A DNA stretch of 64,000 bases from Ogataea parapolymorpha DL-1 (lineage: Eukaryota > Ascomycota > Pichiomycetes > Pichiales > Pichiaceae), in NCBI RefSeq assembly GCF_000187245.1, contig NC_027862.1:682001-746000 (forward strand). The letters run 5' to 3'. The notes under the pieces were generated by a model, which saw only the letters and a list, made by a program, of their open reading frames with translations, ran no database searches and had not been told where the DNA came from. This document shows, one piece after another, positions 46,384 through 55,747 of this stretch (position 1 is its first letter; each line of letters opens with the position of its first letter). Position numbers and translations under genes: made by a program.

Positions 46384-48081
46384 ATGTATTCGAGCAGCCA
46401 GTCTCCTCATACTGGCCTCGGATTTGACTCCAAGCCCGATCATGTTCTGGATATGGACGCTGCGCATCCGGCCAAGGCTGCTGACGAAGGCTCAGCAACT
46501 GCTCTTTGGAAGATGTATTCCAAGGCTAAGGCTAGTCTGCCGTACCGGTCGCGGATGGAGAACCTGACATGGCGTCTTATGTACATCAATATCCACAAGA
46601 ACCGTACCAAGTCATTGTCGTCCGCCCCAGAAAAGACGGCCGAACGGGCCCCGCCGTCTACAAAGGCTACACAAACGGCACGGCCCTCGGCACCTCCCAG
46701 TTCTGAGACCAACAACAGCTATGGCAACTGGCCTCAGTTCCCAGACCTCGACTTTCTGGAGACGAACCACCAGCAGCCGATCGACCCTAATTCTAACGAG
46801 TTCGACTACCTGGAGCATATTAAGTCAATTGGTGGCCACTCGAACCCGCCGCTGCCCCAAATAAACTCGTCTCCATTGCCAAATTTACACGTCGACTCTA
46901 CTACACAGCCATACATGAACGCCAACCCGCTGGATTTGAGCCAGGCGCCATTTCCGCAGACCGTGTCGTTCGACAACGGGGGGTCGCCGTCGCCTGTCAA
47001 CTTCGACACCGTGTCCACAAGCGTGCCCACGTCGCTGAAGCACCATCCGAGCATGGTCAATATACATACCGATCACGTCACCAACGATTTCCTAGGCCAG
47101 TCGCTCCCCAATGCCAATCCTCTCTATTCGCCGTCGCAGTCGTCTATCACCTCCCGAACACGATTCCAGTCGTTCTCCTTCGATAAGGCGCCGGGCCAAT
47201 TTGCAAGAGACGATTTCAGTTTCGACGTCGACGGCGACATGAACATGTTTGACCACTCGCCGCAGGTGCCTGCGGCCACCACTCCTACAAACATCTCTAC
47301 ACCAGGAATGCAGCTTGGCACCAAGTTCAGCAACTCGGCTCCCAAATCGGCGAGACGGTCGTCGGCGGCTGCGAAACGCAAGGTGCCAGTCAAACGGAAC
47401 CCAAGGAGCGTTACCGACATGAGCTCTCTCACGCCCACCCCGGGCTCGCTGCCGAAAAACGGCTCATTCGCCAACACACCTTCAGGCACGCCTCCTTCGA
47501 GTAGCAGCAGCAGCAACAATGTGGCAATGGGGATTGCTGGCACGGAGCAGGGCAGTATAGCGTGTACGAACTGTCACACAAAGACCACGCCGTTGTGGCG
47601 TCGGAATCCCGAAGGACAGCCTCTTTGCAACGCGTGTGGTCTGTTCCTCAAACTTCATGGTGTCGTCCGGCCTCTCTCGCTCAAGACCGATGTTATAAAA
47701 AAGCGCCAGCGGGGCACCACTACGAAGAAACCCAAAAAGAAAACAGATGGAGACGACCTGAACCCAACTCCGATCGTATTGAATAAGGTGAAGACTGGAA
47801 GCAGTCCTTCCAAAAGAGAAAACTCGGCAAGAAGCCACCAGGAGACAGAGGGCTCCGCTAATGAGGATGCAGAATTGGGCGGGAGCCTGTATCAGGGATC
47901 GCAGTCGCCGAACGAACTGAAGTCCCTTGATTTCGATTCGATCTTGAATCTTGGCCAACAGCCTCAACATCGGCCTCCGCAAACCGAGCCTACTAATGAA
48001 GACCCCTCCTCCCAAAGTTCAGGCACTAATGCTGGTCAAAGTGGCAACAACAATTGGGATTGGCTGACCATGTCTCTGTAA
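46384..48081 (+). CDS. GAT1: AreA/GAT1-type GATA transcription factor of nitrogen regulation
   Basis: A 565-residue GATA factor. The zinc finger Cys394-x2-Cys397-x17-Cys415-x2-Cys418 carries the conserved [20 protein letters not shown] and the [20 protein letters not shown] basic tail typical of AreA/Nit2/Gat1. The N-terminus has [13 protein letters not shown] and [12 protein letters not shown], the conserved N-terminal box of this family. The protein ends WDWLTMSL, matching the AreA C-terminus that contacts the NmrA co-repressor. It should activate nitrogen-catabolite genes when preferred nitrogen is scarce. GLN3 orthology is less likely given the N- and C-terminal boxes. Confidence 0.88.
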   Translation: MYSSSQSPHTGLGFDSKPDHVLDMDAAHPAKAADEGSATALWKMYSKAKASLPYRSRMENLTWRLMYINIHKNRTKSLSSAPEKTAERAPPSTKATQTARPSAPPSSETNNSYGNWPQFPDLDFLETNHQQPIDPNSNEFDYLEHIKSIGGHSNPPLPQINSSPLPNLHVDSTTQPYMNANPLDLSQAPFPQTVSFDNGGSPSPVNFDTVSTSVPTSLKHHPSMVNIHTDHVTNDFLGQSLPNANPLYSPSQSSITSRTRFQSFSFDKAPGQFARDDFSFDVDGDMNMFDHSPQVPAATTPTNISTPGMQLGTKFSNSAPKSARRSSAAAKRKVPVKRNPRSVTDMSSLTPTPGSLPKNGSFANTPSGTPPSSSSSSNNVAMGIAGTEQGSIACTNCHTKTTPLWRRNPEGQPLCNACGLFLKLHGVVRPLSLKTDVIKKRQRGTTTKKPKKKTDGDDLNPTPIVLNKVKTGSSPSKRENSARSHQETEGSANEDAELGGSLYQGSQSPNELKSLDFDSILNLGQQPQHRPPQTEPTNEDPSSQSSGTNAGQSGNNNWDWLTMSL

Positions 48082-48177
48082 CACTACCGTCGCTCCTTTT
48101 TATACAGGTATAGATCTATCGTGCGCGACACAGAGTGTAAGAAATTTATTTTTTATTCTCATTTTATTTTCTCTATT

Positions 48178-49032
48178 ATGTCAAAGGTGGGTGTTCTTGC
48201 TTTGGGGCCAGCAGGCGTCGGCAAAAGTACGTTTTGCAACTCTTTGGTTGCTCATATGCAGACTATTGGGCGGACAGCCCATATAGTGAATCTGGATCCG
48301 GCGGCAGACCCAACAGAATTTGAGTTTAGCATAGATATTAGAGACCTGATTTCCCTCCAGGATGTACAGGAAGAACTCCATTTGGGACCAAATGGATCGC
48401 TGTTGTACTGTTTTGAGTTTCTGTTGGATAACCTTGACTGGCTGGACGAGCAGATTGGAGACTACAATGACGACTACCTCATTTTCGACTGTCCCGGCCA
48501 GATCGAACTCTACAGCCATGTTCCTGTTCTACCGGTGATAGTGAAGCATTTGCAACAACAACTGGGATTCAGCCTTTGTTGCACATATCTATTAGAGGCA
48601 CCCTTTGTGATAGACAATTCGAAATTCTTTTCGGGAGCACTAACGGCGATGGCTGCTATGATATTCCTGGAATTGCCACACATAAATATTCTTTCCAAGA
48701 CCGACTTGATCAGAGATACTGTCTCAAAAGCGCAACTCAAAAAGTTCCTGAATCCAGACCCATTGCTTTTGGAACAAGCAAATGAGCAGGAAGATGGTTA
48801 CATCGCGAGTAACCCAAAATACGCTCGGTTGAACAAAGCTATTGCTCAACTGGTCGACGATTTTGGAATGGTGCAATTCTTACCTCTCGATTGCTCAGAC
48901 AAGGACAAGAACGAAACTGTCAAATCGATTTTGAGTTATATTGATGACGTGACACAATGGAGCGAGGCCCAGGAACCAAAGGAGCCCAATGACGAAATTG
49001 AGGTGCCGGAGGAAGACGCTGAGTGGGAGTAA
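48178..49032 (+). CDS. GPN3: GPN-loop GTPase 3
   Basis: A 284-residue GPN-loop GTPase involved in assembly and nuclear import of RNA polymerase II. P-loop GPAGVGKST at residues 10-18, the GPN loop [24 protein letters not shown], and the LSKTDLI guanine-specificity box are all present, with [19 protein letters not shown] near the C-terminus as in yeast Gpn3 (272). The frame runs 19 codons further upstream from a [16 protein letters not shown] at 48178 is the family start. Only one base separates its stop from that of the convergent sirtuin. Confidence 0.95.
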   Translation: MSKVGVLALGPAGVGKSTFCNSLVAHMQTIGRTAHIVNLDPAADPTEFEFSIDIRDLISLQDVQEELHLGPNGSLLYCFEFLLDNLDWLDEQIGDYNDDYLIFDCPGQIELYSHVPVLPVIVKHLQQQLGFSLCCTYLLEAPFVIDNSKFFSGALTAMAAMIFLELPHINILSKTDLIRDTVSKAQLKKFLNPDPLLLEQANEQEDGYIASNPKYARLNKAIAQLVDDFGMVQFLPLDCSDKDKNETVKSILSYIDDVTQWSEAQEPKEPNDEIEVPEEDAEWE

Positions 49033-49033
49033 T

Positions 49034-50185
49034 CTAAGTTTTCTTACTTTGCTTTTTTTTGGGTTTCAAGTCCTGGAAGGCATCCAAAAGAACAGGGATA
49101 TCTTGACAGCTGCCAGTCACTATAAGGTCAAAATGCTCAACATAGTCGACAATCGATTGCGTGGGCTCCTCGATATTGATCCATATGACGCTTCCGTTTT
49201 TCGAATGCACCACTTTGGCCATTTCCTTCACCAGTCTTCGCACTCCTGGAATCTTTAGCGTTGTCCCCACAACGAGAAGACAGTCAGGACGGTTTTTCAA
49301 GTCTGACTCGGTGATGTTGCCAATTATCTCTCCGTCAGGATGGAATTCATTATACAACACAATACGCGGTCTTAGGACCCCTCCTGACTGAGCCCTGCGT
49401 CCAGCAACTGCGCGCACAGCGTTTAGCTCCTCGCACTCCGGACAATTACGGATCAGCATGCTGTTTTCGTTAAAATAGGACTCATCTAATTCTTTCACGT
49501 GATGACATTTGGAGCAATTTAAAAGCTTGATATTTCCGTGTAGTTGTATTGTCTTTGGATATGGTTTCTCAAAGTTCAACGGGACCCTCGTCTCGAGATG
49601 GGGAAGCTGTGTGTCCAGGCAATCTATGTTTTGTGTGTAAAGTCTAAGAAGACGACCCTCTTGCGAAATTTTGTCAAGCAACCGATGAAAAGGCGAAGGT
49701 TCACATTCAACAGACAATGTGTATAATTTACGAATCATCTTTTCGAATTCTTTGAGCGATTCTGGCGAGCGGAAAACGTTGTAGTCAAAAAGGTTCTTCC
49801 CCGAACCATTCGTCTTGGAGGCAAATCCTTGGAACAGGCCGTTGGCGGATCGAAAATCAGGAATACCAGACCCGACCGAGATGCCCGCTCCGGTAATAGC
49901 AACTATTTTCTTCGATGTTTCGAGGCTCCGACACAAAAACCCAACATCCTCAAGCTGGAGACAATCATTAAGGGTTTTCGGCTGTAAGGGAATGTTGGAA
50001 ATGTCGAGAACTGTACCATTCAAGGGCCTATACCTGGATCGTCTCCGTTTCGTGACTCTGGGAGTTGGCGAGGTTTTTCGACTTAGATCATGAAATTTCT
50101 CTTCTTCCTTAACACGTATCGCGTCCAGCGGTAGACCAGGTTCTTCTTTTTTGACGTATAAACTATCCGTTGTGAGAATAGTCAT
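49034..50185 (-). CDS. HST4: Sirtuin of the Hst3/Hst4 class
   Basis: A 383-residue NAD-dependent deacetylase. GAGISVGSGIPDFRS is at 99-113, TQNID at 184-188, catalytic His216 in IQLHGN, and a zinc site at Cys224/Cys227/Cys248/Cys251. LRPRIVLYNEFHPD and the class-specific spacing fit Hst3/Hst4, which remove H3K56 acetylation after S phase. Whether it is HST3 or HST4 cannot be decided here; many yeasts have one. It has a basic N-terminus (KRRRSRYR) for nuclear import. The substrate-supplying chaperone gene ASF1 lies about 8 kb away. Confidence 0.85.
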   Translation of the reverse strand: MTILTTDSLYVKKEEPGLPLDAIRVKEEEKFHDLSRKTSPTPRVTKRRRSRYRPLNGTVLDISNIPLQPKTLNDCLQLEDVGFLCRSLETSKKIVAITGAGISVGSGIPDFRSANGLFQGFASKTNGSGKNLFDYNVFRSPESLKEFEKMIRKLYTLSVECEPSPFHRLLDKISQEGRLLRLYTQNIDCLDTQLPHLETRVPLNFEKPYPKTIQLHGNIKLLNCSKCHHVKELDESYFNENSMLIRNCPECEELNAVRAVAGRRAQSGGVLRPRIVLYNEFHPDGEIIGNITESDLKNRPDCLLVVGTTLKIPGVRRLVKEMAKVVHSKNGSVIWINIEEPTQSIVDYVEHFDLIVTGSCQDIPVLLDAFQDLKPKKKQSKKT

Positions 50186-50375
50186 GATGTCTTGTTCGTT
50201 TTATTTTTTTTATCAATTTCCAGATTTGATTAATTCATCAGCCATAGTGGCCGTGGCGCCCTCGGAAATACGATTATTACTTGTTATCGATGAAAAAAAA
50301 AGCTTAGTCAGATAATTTTAGAATTGATAGAATTAGATTCCTTGTTGTTGAGACTCTGCACAACGACGTTTCAAC

Positions 50376-53300
50376 ATGTCTGAATACCATATCAACGGCC
50401 ATTTCTATGAACCGTCGGCCATATATGATCTTCAGAGGGTCTCTACTTTCTGGGAGCAATTGGTCATGGACTTAACCAGTTCTGGTTTTAATAATGCTAT
50501 TGGGCTTAACAACTCAACCGGATCTAGGTGTGGTTGTTACGATGGCGAAGGCTACAAGTTTTCCTCGGACTTACAAGACCCATCGCCGTGCTTGGTGAGC
50601 GGTGTTTTCGCGTCGCTGGTTTCGCTTGTTTTCGTCATCGGAGGACTCGTTCAAGTGCATAAGCTCAGGAAAACTAGAAATGTCAATTCCAAAGTAGAGT
50701 GGTGGTTTGTGCTCAAGCTGTCTTTGATTGCCGTTCAAATAGTGTTTCAGCTGACACTGGCAACCTTAGCCGTTAGAATGTCTCCTTCACCATTGTCCGA
50801 CGTGCTAGTTTTGTCTTCGGGGTTGAATTTTATCGCTTTGGGTGTTGCATTCGCTCTTTCATATATTGAGAATTTCAAGACGTTTGTGTCAGAGGCCGCA
50901 CTCATAATATACTGGCTATTGTACCTGTTCATCGGCTTCTTGAAAATTGTCAATCTTGGCCTGAGAAATGACAAATCTTCGAGACTTCCAATCACCGTTC
51001 TCAGTACGGTCAACAACTTGATACTTTTGGTGATCGAAATTTATTTTGCACCAAAAGCCCCAGTTGACCCCACCCAGACTGAGAATCTTTACGATTCCGC
51101 CAACATCTTCGGCAAGGTGACGTTCACCTGGTTGACTCCGTTGATGCAAAAAGGCTCCATTAAATATTTGACACAGTTTGACCTCCCTGCTCTGCCTTCC
51201 TTCCTGAAAAGTGACCATCTTTCTGGAGTACTTGAATCTCATTGGGCAAAGCAACTCCGGTCTAAAAAGCCAAGTCTGGCGATTGCGTTGGCAAAGTCAT
51301 TTGGTGGTCCGTTTTTGGTGGCTGCGTTGTTCAAAGTCGTCCAGGACTGTTGTGCCTTTATTCAGCCACAATTGCTAAAGCAGCTGATTAGATTTGTCAA
51401 TGAATACCACGAAGACCCTACAATCCCTTTGACTAAGGGATTCATGATTGTGGCCTCTATGTTCATACTTTCGGTTTTGCAAACCGCCTCGTTGCATCAA
51501 TACTTTACCCGCGTTTTCGACACCGGTATTAAGGTCAAGTCCTCGCTCACCTCTCTGATCTATAAAAAGTCGCTTGTGCTTTCCATTGAAGCCAAACAGA
51601 AAAAGTCCTCGGGAGACATTGTTAACCTGATGTCTGTGGATACCCAAAGATTGCAGGATCTTTGTCAAAACTTGAACGTTATCTGGTCTGGACCTTTCCA
51701 GATCATTTTGTGTTTGATTTCGCTCTACAACTTGCTCGGAAACGCCATGTGGCTGGGAGTTTTGTTCCTCTGTATTTCTGTTCCTATGAACACCTGGGTC
51801 TTTGGGCAACAGAAGAAATTGCAGAAAACTCAGATGAAAGTGAAAGACGAGAGAACCGGACTTATTTCTGAGATGCTCAATAACATCAAGTCGCTCAAGC
51901 TTTACGCCTGGGAAATCCCATACAAGAAAAAACTGATGTATGTTAGAAACAACAAGGAATTGTCCAATTTGAGAAAAATCGGTATTTTCCAGGCATGCAG
52001 TCAGTTCATCTTCAACACCACGCCGTATTTGGTGAGTACTTCTACCTTTGCCCTATTCATCGTTGCCTACAAGGGAGTTCCTTTGAGCACGGACATTGTT
52101 TTCACTGCTCTTTCTTTGTTCAACTTGCTCGGCTTTCCTCTTGCTGTGCTTCCATGGACCATTGGTAACATCATTGAGGCTCAAGTGGCCATCTCCAGAA
52201 TTACTGGCTTCCTCGAAAGTGACGAACTGGACACTTCTACGGTGACAAGATTGCCAGCACCCACAGAAATTGGCCAAGACGTCGTGAACATTGTAAACGC
52301 AGATTTCCTGTGGTCCAAGGACCCTTATAAGGCTGCTCTGGAAAACATTAATTTCACGGCAAAGAAAGGTCAGCTCAACTGTATAATTGGCCGTGTTGGT
52401 GCAGGTAAGACTGCGTTGTTGCAATCCTTGCTGGGAGACTTGCACAAGCCAACAGGAACCGTGATTGTTCGCGGATCCGTTGCGTACGTTCCGCAAACCG
52501 CATGGATTATGAATGGAACCATTAAGGAAAATATTCTGTTTGGTTGCAAGTACGATCCAGACTTCTATGATAAAACAATCAAAGCCTGTGCCCTGACGCA
52601 CGACTTAAACGTTCTTACGGACGGAGATGCAACCCAGGTGGGTGAAAAGGGTATTAGTTTGTCTGGAGGACAAAAAGCCAGACTTTCACTGGCTAGAGCC
52701 GTCTATGCCAGAGCGGACTTGTATTTGTTGGACGATATTCTCAGTGCCGTTGACGAGCATGTCGGAAAGCATCTGATTAACAACGTTCTTGGTCCAGACG
52801 GCCTTTTAAGCACCAAGTGTCGTATTCTTGCTACGAACAATTTGAACGTGCTCAAGTTCTCAGACCACATCAGCTTGCTTCAAAACGGAAAAATAACGGA
52901 AAGTGGCCATTACGACGACATTATTTCTGCTCAAAAGTCTGAGCTTTACAACGTGATCAACGACTCTGGTGCTAAAAAGAAGGACGACGAAGTTTCTGAA
53001 GATGTCTCCGAAACCGTGATCGATAAAGAGAGCTCAGAGGATACTCAATCTGTTTCCAGTGAGTTAGATGAGGATATTAAGAAGTGTGCATCTAAAGATC
53101 TTCCAAAAGCAGAGCTTGAAGATTTCAAAGCAGTCGTCTCGCGTAAAAACGAGACCCTGACTGGCAGAGAGGAGAAGCATGAACAGGGTAAAGTCAAGAC
53201 GGCCATTTATCGTGCTTATGCCAAAGCGTGTGGTGTGAAAAACGTCATTTTCTTCCTCGTCACAGTGATCCTTTCAATGGGTGCCTCTGTTCTTGCTAAT

Positions 53301-54968
53301 ATCTGGTTGAAACACTGGTCTGACATCAACACTAGACTGGGCTACAATCCGCAGCCTTGGAAGTATCTGGGAACCTACTTTGGGCTCTGTGTCGCCAGTA
53401 CTTTTTTCCTGTTATGTCAGACACTGGTGCAGTGGCTTGCAGTGTCGATTCAGGGATCCAAGTATTTGCACCAGATCATGCTGGACGGAGTTCTTAGAGC
53501 TCCTATGCAGTTTTTCGAAACCACTCCAATTGGAAGAATTTTGAACAGGTTCTCTCCAGATATATACAAGATCGACGAGCAACTTGCAAGGGTGTTTGCC
53601 ATGTTCTTCACCAACAGTATCAAGGTCACCTTCACCATGCTGGTGATCATCTACTCCACCTGGCAATTTGTGTTTTTAGTGGTTCCTTTGGCTGTTCTCT
53701 ACAGATTCTACCAGCTCTACTACTTAGCCACGTCGAGAGAGCTGCGTAGACTGGATTCGGTTTCGAAATCTCCAATTTTTGCTCACTTCCAGGAAACACT
53801 CAGTGGAGTGGCTACAGTTAGAGCCTATGACCAACTAGAGCGGTTCATGTACATGAACCAGCAGAAGATGGACGTGAATATGAGCGCGTACCATCCTTCT
53901 GTTAGTGCCAACAGATGGCTTGCTGTCAGATTGGAGTTTTTGGGTTCGTTGATTATTCTTGGTGCCTCGAGTTTGCTTGTCGCGACTCTCAGATCTGGCC
54001 GTGTTACTCCTGGTCTTGTGGGTTTGTCCATTTCGTATGCCTTGCAGACCACGCAGTCGCTCAACTGGATTGTCAGAATGACCGTGGAAATCGAAACTAA
54101 CATCGTTTCCGTCGAAAGAGTGCTTGAATACGCTGCGTTGGAGCCAGAAGCTCCTGCCATCATTGAAAATAAGAGGCCGCCTAGTCATTGGCCATCCAAA
54201 GGTACCATCAACTTTAAGAACTACAGCACCAGATACAGACCGGACCTTGACCTTGTTCTCAAGAACATCAACCTTGCCATCAAGGAAAAGGAGAAAATAG
54301 GTATTGTTGGCCGTACAGGAGCCGGTAAATCGTCGCTGACGCTGGCGATATTCCGTATCATCGAGGCATTCGAGGGACACATTGAAATCGACGACCTAAA
54401 CACAAGCGAGATTGGCCTGTTTGACCTCCGTTCCAAGCTGTCAATTATTCCACAGGATTCTCAGATTTTTGAGGGTACTCTGAGGGCCAATATCGATCCT
54501 ATCGAACAGTACTCAGACGACGAGATTTGGCAAGCCTTGGAACTCTCTCATCTCAAAGACCATGTGATGGTGATGTATGAGGAGTCGACGAATAAGGAGG
54601 ATATCAAAATGGACCCACTGCTAGTTCGGATCAACGAGGGCGGATCCAATTTGTCTGCTGGTCAAAGACAATTGATGTGTCTTGCCAGAGCTCTGGTCAA
54701 AAAGGAGTCCAAGGTTTTGATTTTGGACGAGGCCACTGCAAATGTGGATTACCAGACCGACGCCATTGTTCAGGAGACCATCCGTTCGGCATTCAAAGAA
54801 CGCACCATTTTGACCATTGCTCACCGTCTGAACACCATCATTGACAGCGACCGGATCATTGTCCTGGAAAAGGGCGAGGTGGCGGAGTTCGACACTCCCC
54901 AAAACCTGCTCAAGAAAAAGGACAGTTTGTTCTACTCGCTTTGCAAAGAAGGTGGTCTGGTGGAATGA
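50376..54968 (+). CDS. YCF1: YCF1-like vacuolar ABCC transporter
   Basis: A 1530-residue full-length ABCC/MRP transporter with an N-terminal TMD0 (five helices, about residues 65-215), two six-helix transmembrane domains and two nucleotide-binding domains. Walker A motifs are GRVGAGKT (672-679) and GRTGAGKS (1312-1319); signatures are LSGGQ (762) and LSAGQ (1426). NBD1 has Asp in place of the catalytic Glu (LLDDILSAVD), the usual ABCC asymmetry; NBD2 has LDEATANVD. The linker (about 860-935) is Ser/Glu-rich, like the phosphorylated R region of Ycf1. Ycf1 pumps glutathione conjugates and cadmium-glutathione into the vacuole. BPT1 is the alternative assignment. Confidence 0.88.
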   Translation: MSEYHINGHFYEPSAIYDLQRVSTFWEQLVMDLTSSGFNNAIGLNNSTGSRCGCYDGEGYKFSSDLQDPSPCLVSGVFASLVSLVFVIGGLVQVHKLRKTRNVNSKVEWWFVLKLSLIAVQIVFQLTLATLAVRMSPSPLSDVLVLSSGLNFIALGVAFALSYIENFKTFVSEAALIIYWLLYLFIGFLKIVNLGLRNDKSSRLPITVLSTVNNLILLVIEIYFAPKAPVDPTQTENLYDSANIFGKVTFTWLTPLMQKGSIKYLTQFDLPALPSFLKSDHLSGVLESHWAKQLRSKKPSLAIALAKSFGGPFLVAALFKVVQDCCAFIQPQLLKQLIRFVNEYHEDPTIPLTKGFMIVASMFILSVLQTASLHQYFTRVFDTGIKVKSSLTSLIYKKSLVLSIEAKQKKSSGDIVNLMSVDTQRLQDLCQNLNVIWSGPFQIILCLISLYNLLGNAMWLGVLFLCISVPMNTWVFGQQKKLQKTQMKVKDERTGLISEMLNNIKSLKLYAWEIPYKKKLMYVRNNKELSNLRKIGIFQACSQFIFNTTPYLVSTSTFALFIVAYKGVPLSTDIVFTALSLFNLLGFPLAVLPWTIGNIIEAQVAISRITGFLESDELDTSTVTRLPAPTEIGQDVVNIVNADFLWSKDPYKAALENINFTAKKGQLNCIIGRVGAGKTALLQSLLGDLHKPTGTVIVRGSVAYVPQTAWIMNGTIKENILFGCKYDPDFYDKTIKACALTHDLNVLTDGDATQVGEKGISLSGGQKARLSLARAVYARADLYLLDDILSAVDEHVGKHLINNVLGPDGLLSTKCRILATNNLNVLKFSDHISLLQNGKITESGHYDDIISAQKSELYNVINDSGAKKKDDEVSEDVSETVIDKESSEDTQSVSSELDEDIKKCASKDLPKAELEDFKAVVSRKNETLTGREEKHEQGKVKTAIYRAYAKACGVKNVIFFLVTVILSMGASVLANIWLKHWSDINTRLGYNPQPWKYLGTYFGLCVASTFFLLCQTLVQWLAVSIQGSKYLHQIMLDGVLRAPMQFFETTPIGRILNRFSPDIYKIDEQLARVFAMFFTNSIKVTFTMLVIIYSTWQFVFLVVPLAVLYRFYQLYYLATSRELRRLDSVSKSPIFAHFQETLSGVATVRAYDQLERFMYMNQQKMDVNMSAYHPSVSANRWLAVRLEFLGSLIILGASSLLVATLRSGRVTPGLVGLSISYALQTTQSLNWIVRMTVEIETNIVSVERVLEYAALEPEAPAIIENKRPPSHWPSKGTINFKNYSTRYRPDLDLVLKNINLAIKEKEKIGIVGRTGAGKSSLTLAIFRIIEAFEGHIEIDDLNTSEIGLFDLRSKLSIIPQDSQIFEGTLRANIDPIEQYSDDEIWQALELSHLKDHVMVMYEESTNKEDIKMDPLLVRINEGGSNLSAGQRQLMCLARALVKKESKVLILDEATANVDYQTDAIVQETIRSAFKERTILTIAHRLNTIIDSDRIIVLEKGEVAEFDTPQNLLKKKDSLFYSLCKEGGLVE

Positions 54969-55015
54969 TTAGGGAAAGAATTCTTATAGATATATAAAGG
55001 CTCAGAATAACGTGG

Positions 55016-55486
55016 TTATTTCTTCCTCGATTGTGTTTTAATCAGGGCACTGGCTATGCCAACTCCAAGAGCAGTCAGACCACCCAGAACGGCAAACCCG
55101 ATCAGGCCGTCTTTGGAAATTTCACTTTCGATCTCCTTTTTTAGATTCACGGCTTGCAGGTTGTCTGGCTCGTGGAGAATAAGCGCATCGATGTATCTTT
55201 TGCTCTCTTTGAGCTCTCCAATTTTGTAGCAGCCTGCTGCCAGGTAGTATAGACACTCGCGACGTCTTGCGGGCACATTCTTGAACAGTTCCGTGAGTAT
55301 ATTGACGCCCTCCCTGTTATCTTGCTTGCTATTAGATTTTATGAGGGCCCAGCCCAAGTTGAATAATGATTGAGCAGTTGGCTCTGGCCTCTGATCTTCC
55401 ACCTCGCGTTCAAGCACAGCCAGTTGTTCTTCTGGCAACGGCGTATTCAAATCCCCGAGGGCGGGGAGATAATTTAGTTTCTTCAT
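55016..55486 (-). CDS. FIS1: Mitochondrial fission protein Fis1
   Basis: A 156-residue tail-anchored TPR protein of the mitochondrial and peroxisomal outer membrane, where it recruits Mdv1/Caf4 and so Dnm1. Helices with AQSLFNLGWALIKS and RRRECLYYLAAGCYKIGELK form the TPR-like bundle, and the C-terminal hydrophobic segment (about 126-148) ends in a short basic tail (QSRKK). Length equals S. cerevisiae Fis1 (155). It diverges from the NDUFAF8-like gene with 43 bp between starts. Confidence 0.95.
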   Translation of the reverse strand: MKKLNYLPALGDLNTPLPEEQLAVLEREVEDQRPEPTAQSLFNLGWALIKSNSKQDNREGVNILTELFKNVPARRRECLYYLAAGCYKIGELKESKRYIDALILHEPDNLQAVNLKKEIESEISKDGLIGFAVLGGLTALGVGIASALIKTQSRKK

Positions 55487-55529
55487 GCTAAAATTAAATT
55501 GGTTTTATTTTTTTTAAAAATCACTCCGC

Positions 55530-55715
55530 ATGTCAAAGAAACCAACGTCCCAGCTGACCAAACTAATGGCTGCCACGGTACAATGCTCAGCCGAATCTGC
55601 ACAATATGGCCAATGTGTGCTCCGTAATTACGAGAACATCAACAAAGATATTTGCCTGAAGGAATTCGAGATGTACAAGAATTGCGTTCAGAAGCACCTA
55701 GGACGGAAATGGTGA
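55530..55715 (+). CDS. Twin-CX9C protein, NDUFAF8-like (complex I assembly)
   Basis: A 61-residue protein with a perfect twin-CX9C pattern, Cys19-x9-Cys29 and Cys42-x9-Cys52, as imported by the Mia40 disulfide relay of the mitochondrial intermembrane space. The arrangement C..E...YG.CV, then KDIC.KEFE.YK.C, resembles human NDUFAF8 (C17orf89), which stabilises NDUFAF5 in complex I assembly. S. cerevisiae lacks complex I and any clear counterpart, so this would fit a yeast that keeps complex I. Function is inferred from motif similarity. Confidence 0.7.
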   Translation: MSKKPTSQLTKLMAATVQCSAESAQYGQCVLRNYENINKDICLKEFEMYKNCVQKHLGRKW

Positions 55716-55720
55716 GACTC

Positions 55721-55740
55721 ATTTATTTATTTATTTATTC
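55721..55740. repeat. TTTA tetranucleotide tract between convergent genes
   Basis: About five consecutive ATTT/TTTA units occupy most of the 32 bp between the stop codons of the NDUFAF8-like gene and YPK9. It likely serves as AT-rich 3'-end signal for one or both transcripts and may be length-variable. Confidence 0.6.
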
Positions 55741-55747
55741 GGTGAAA

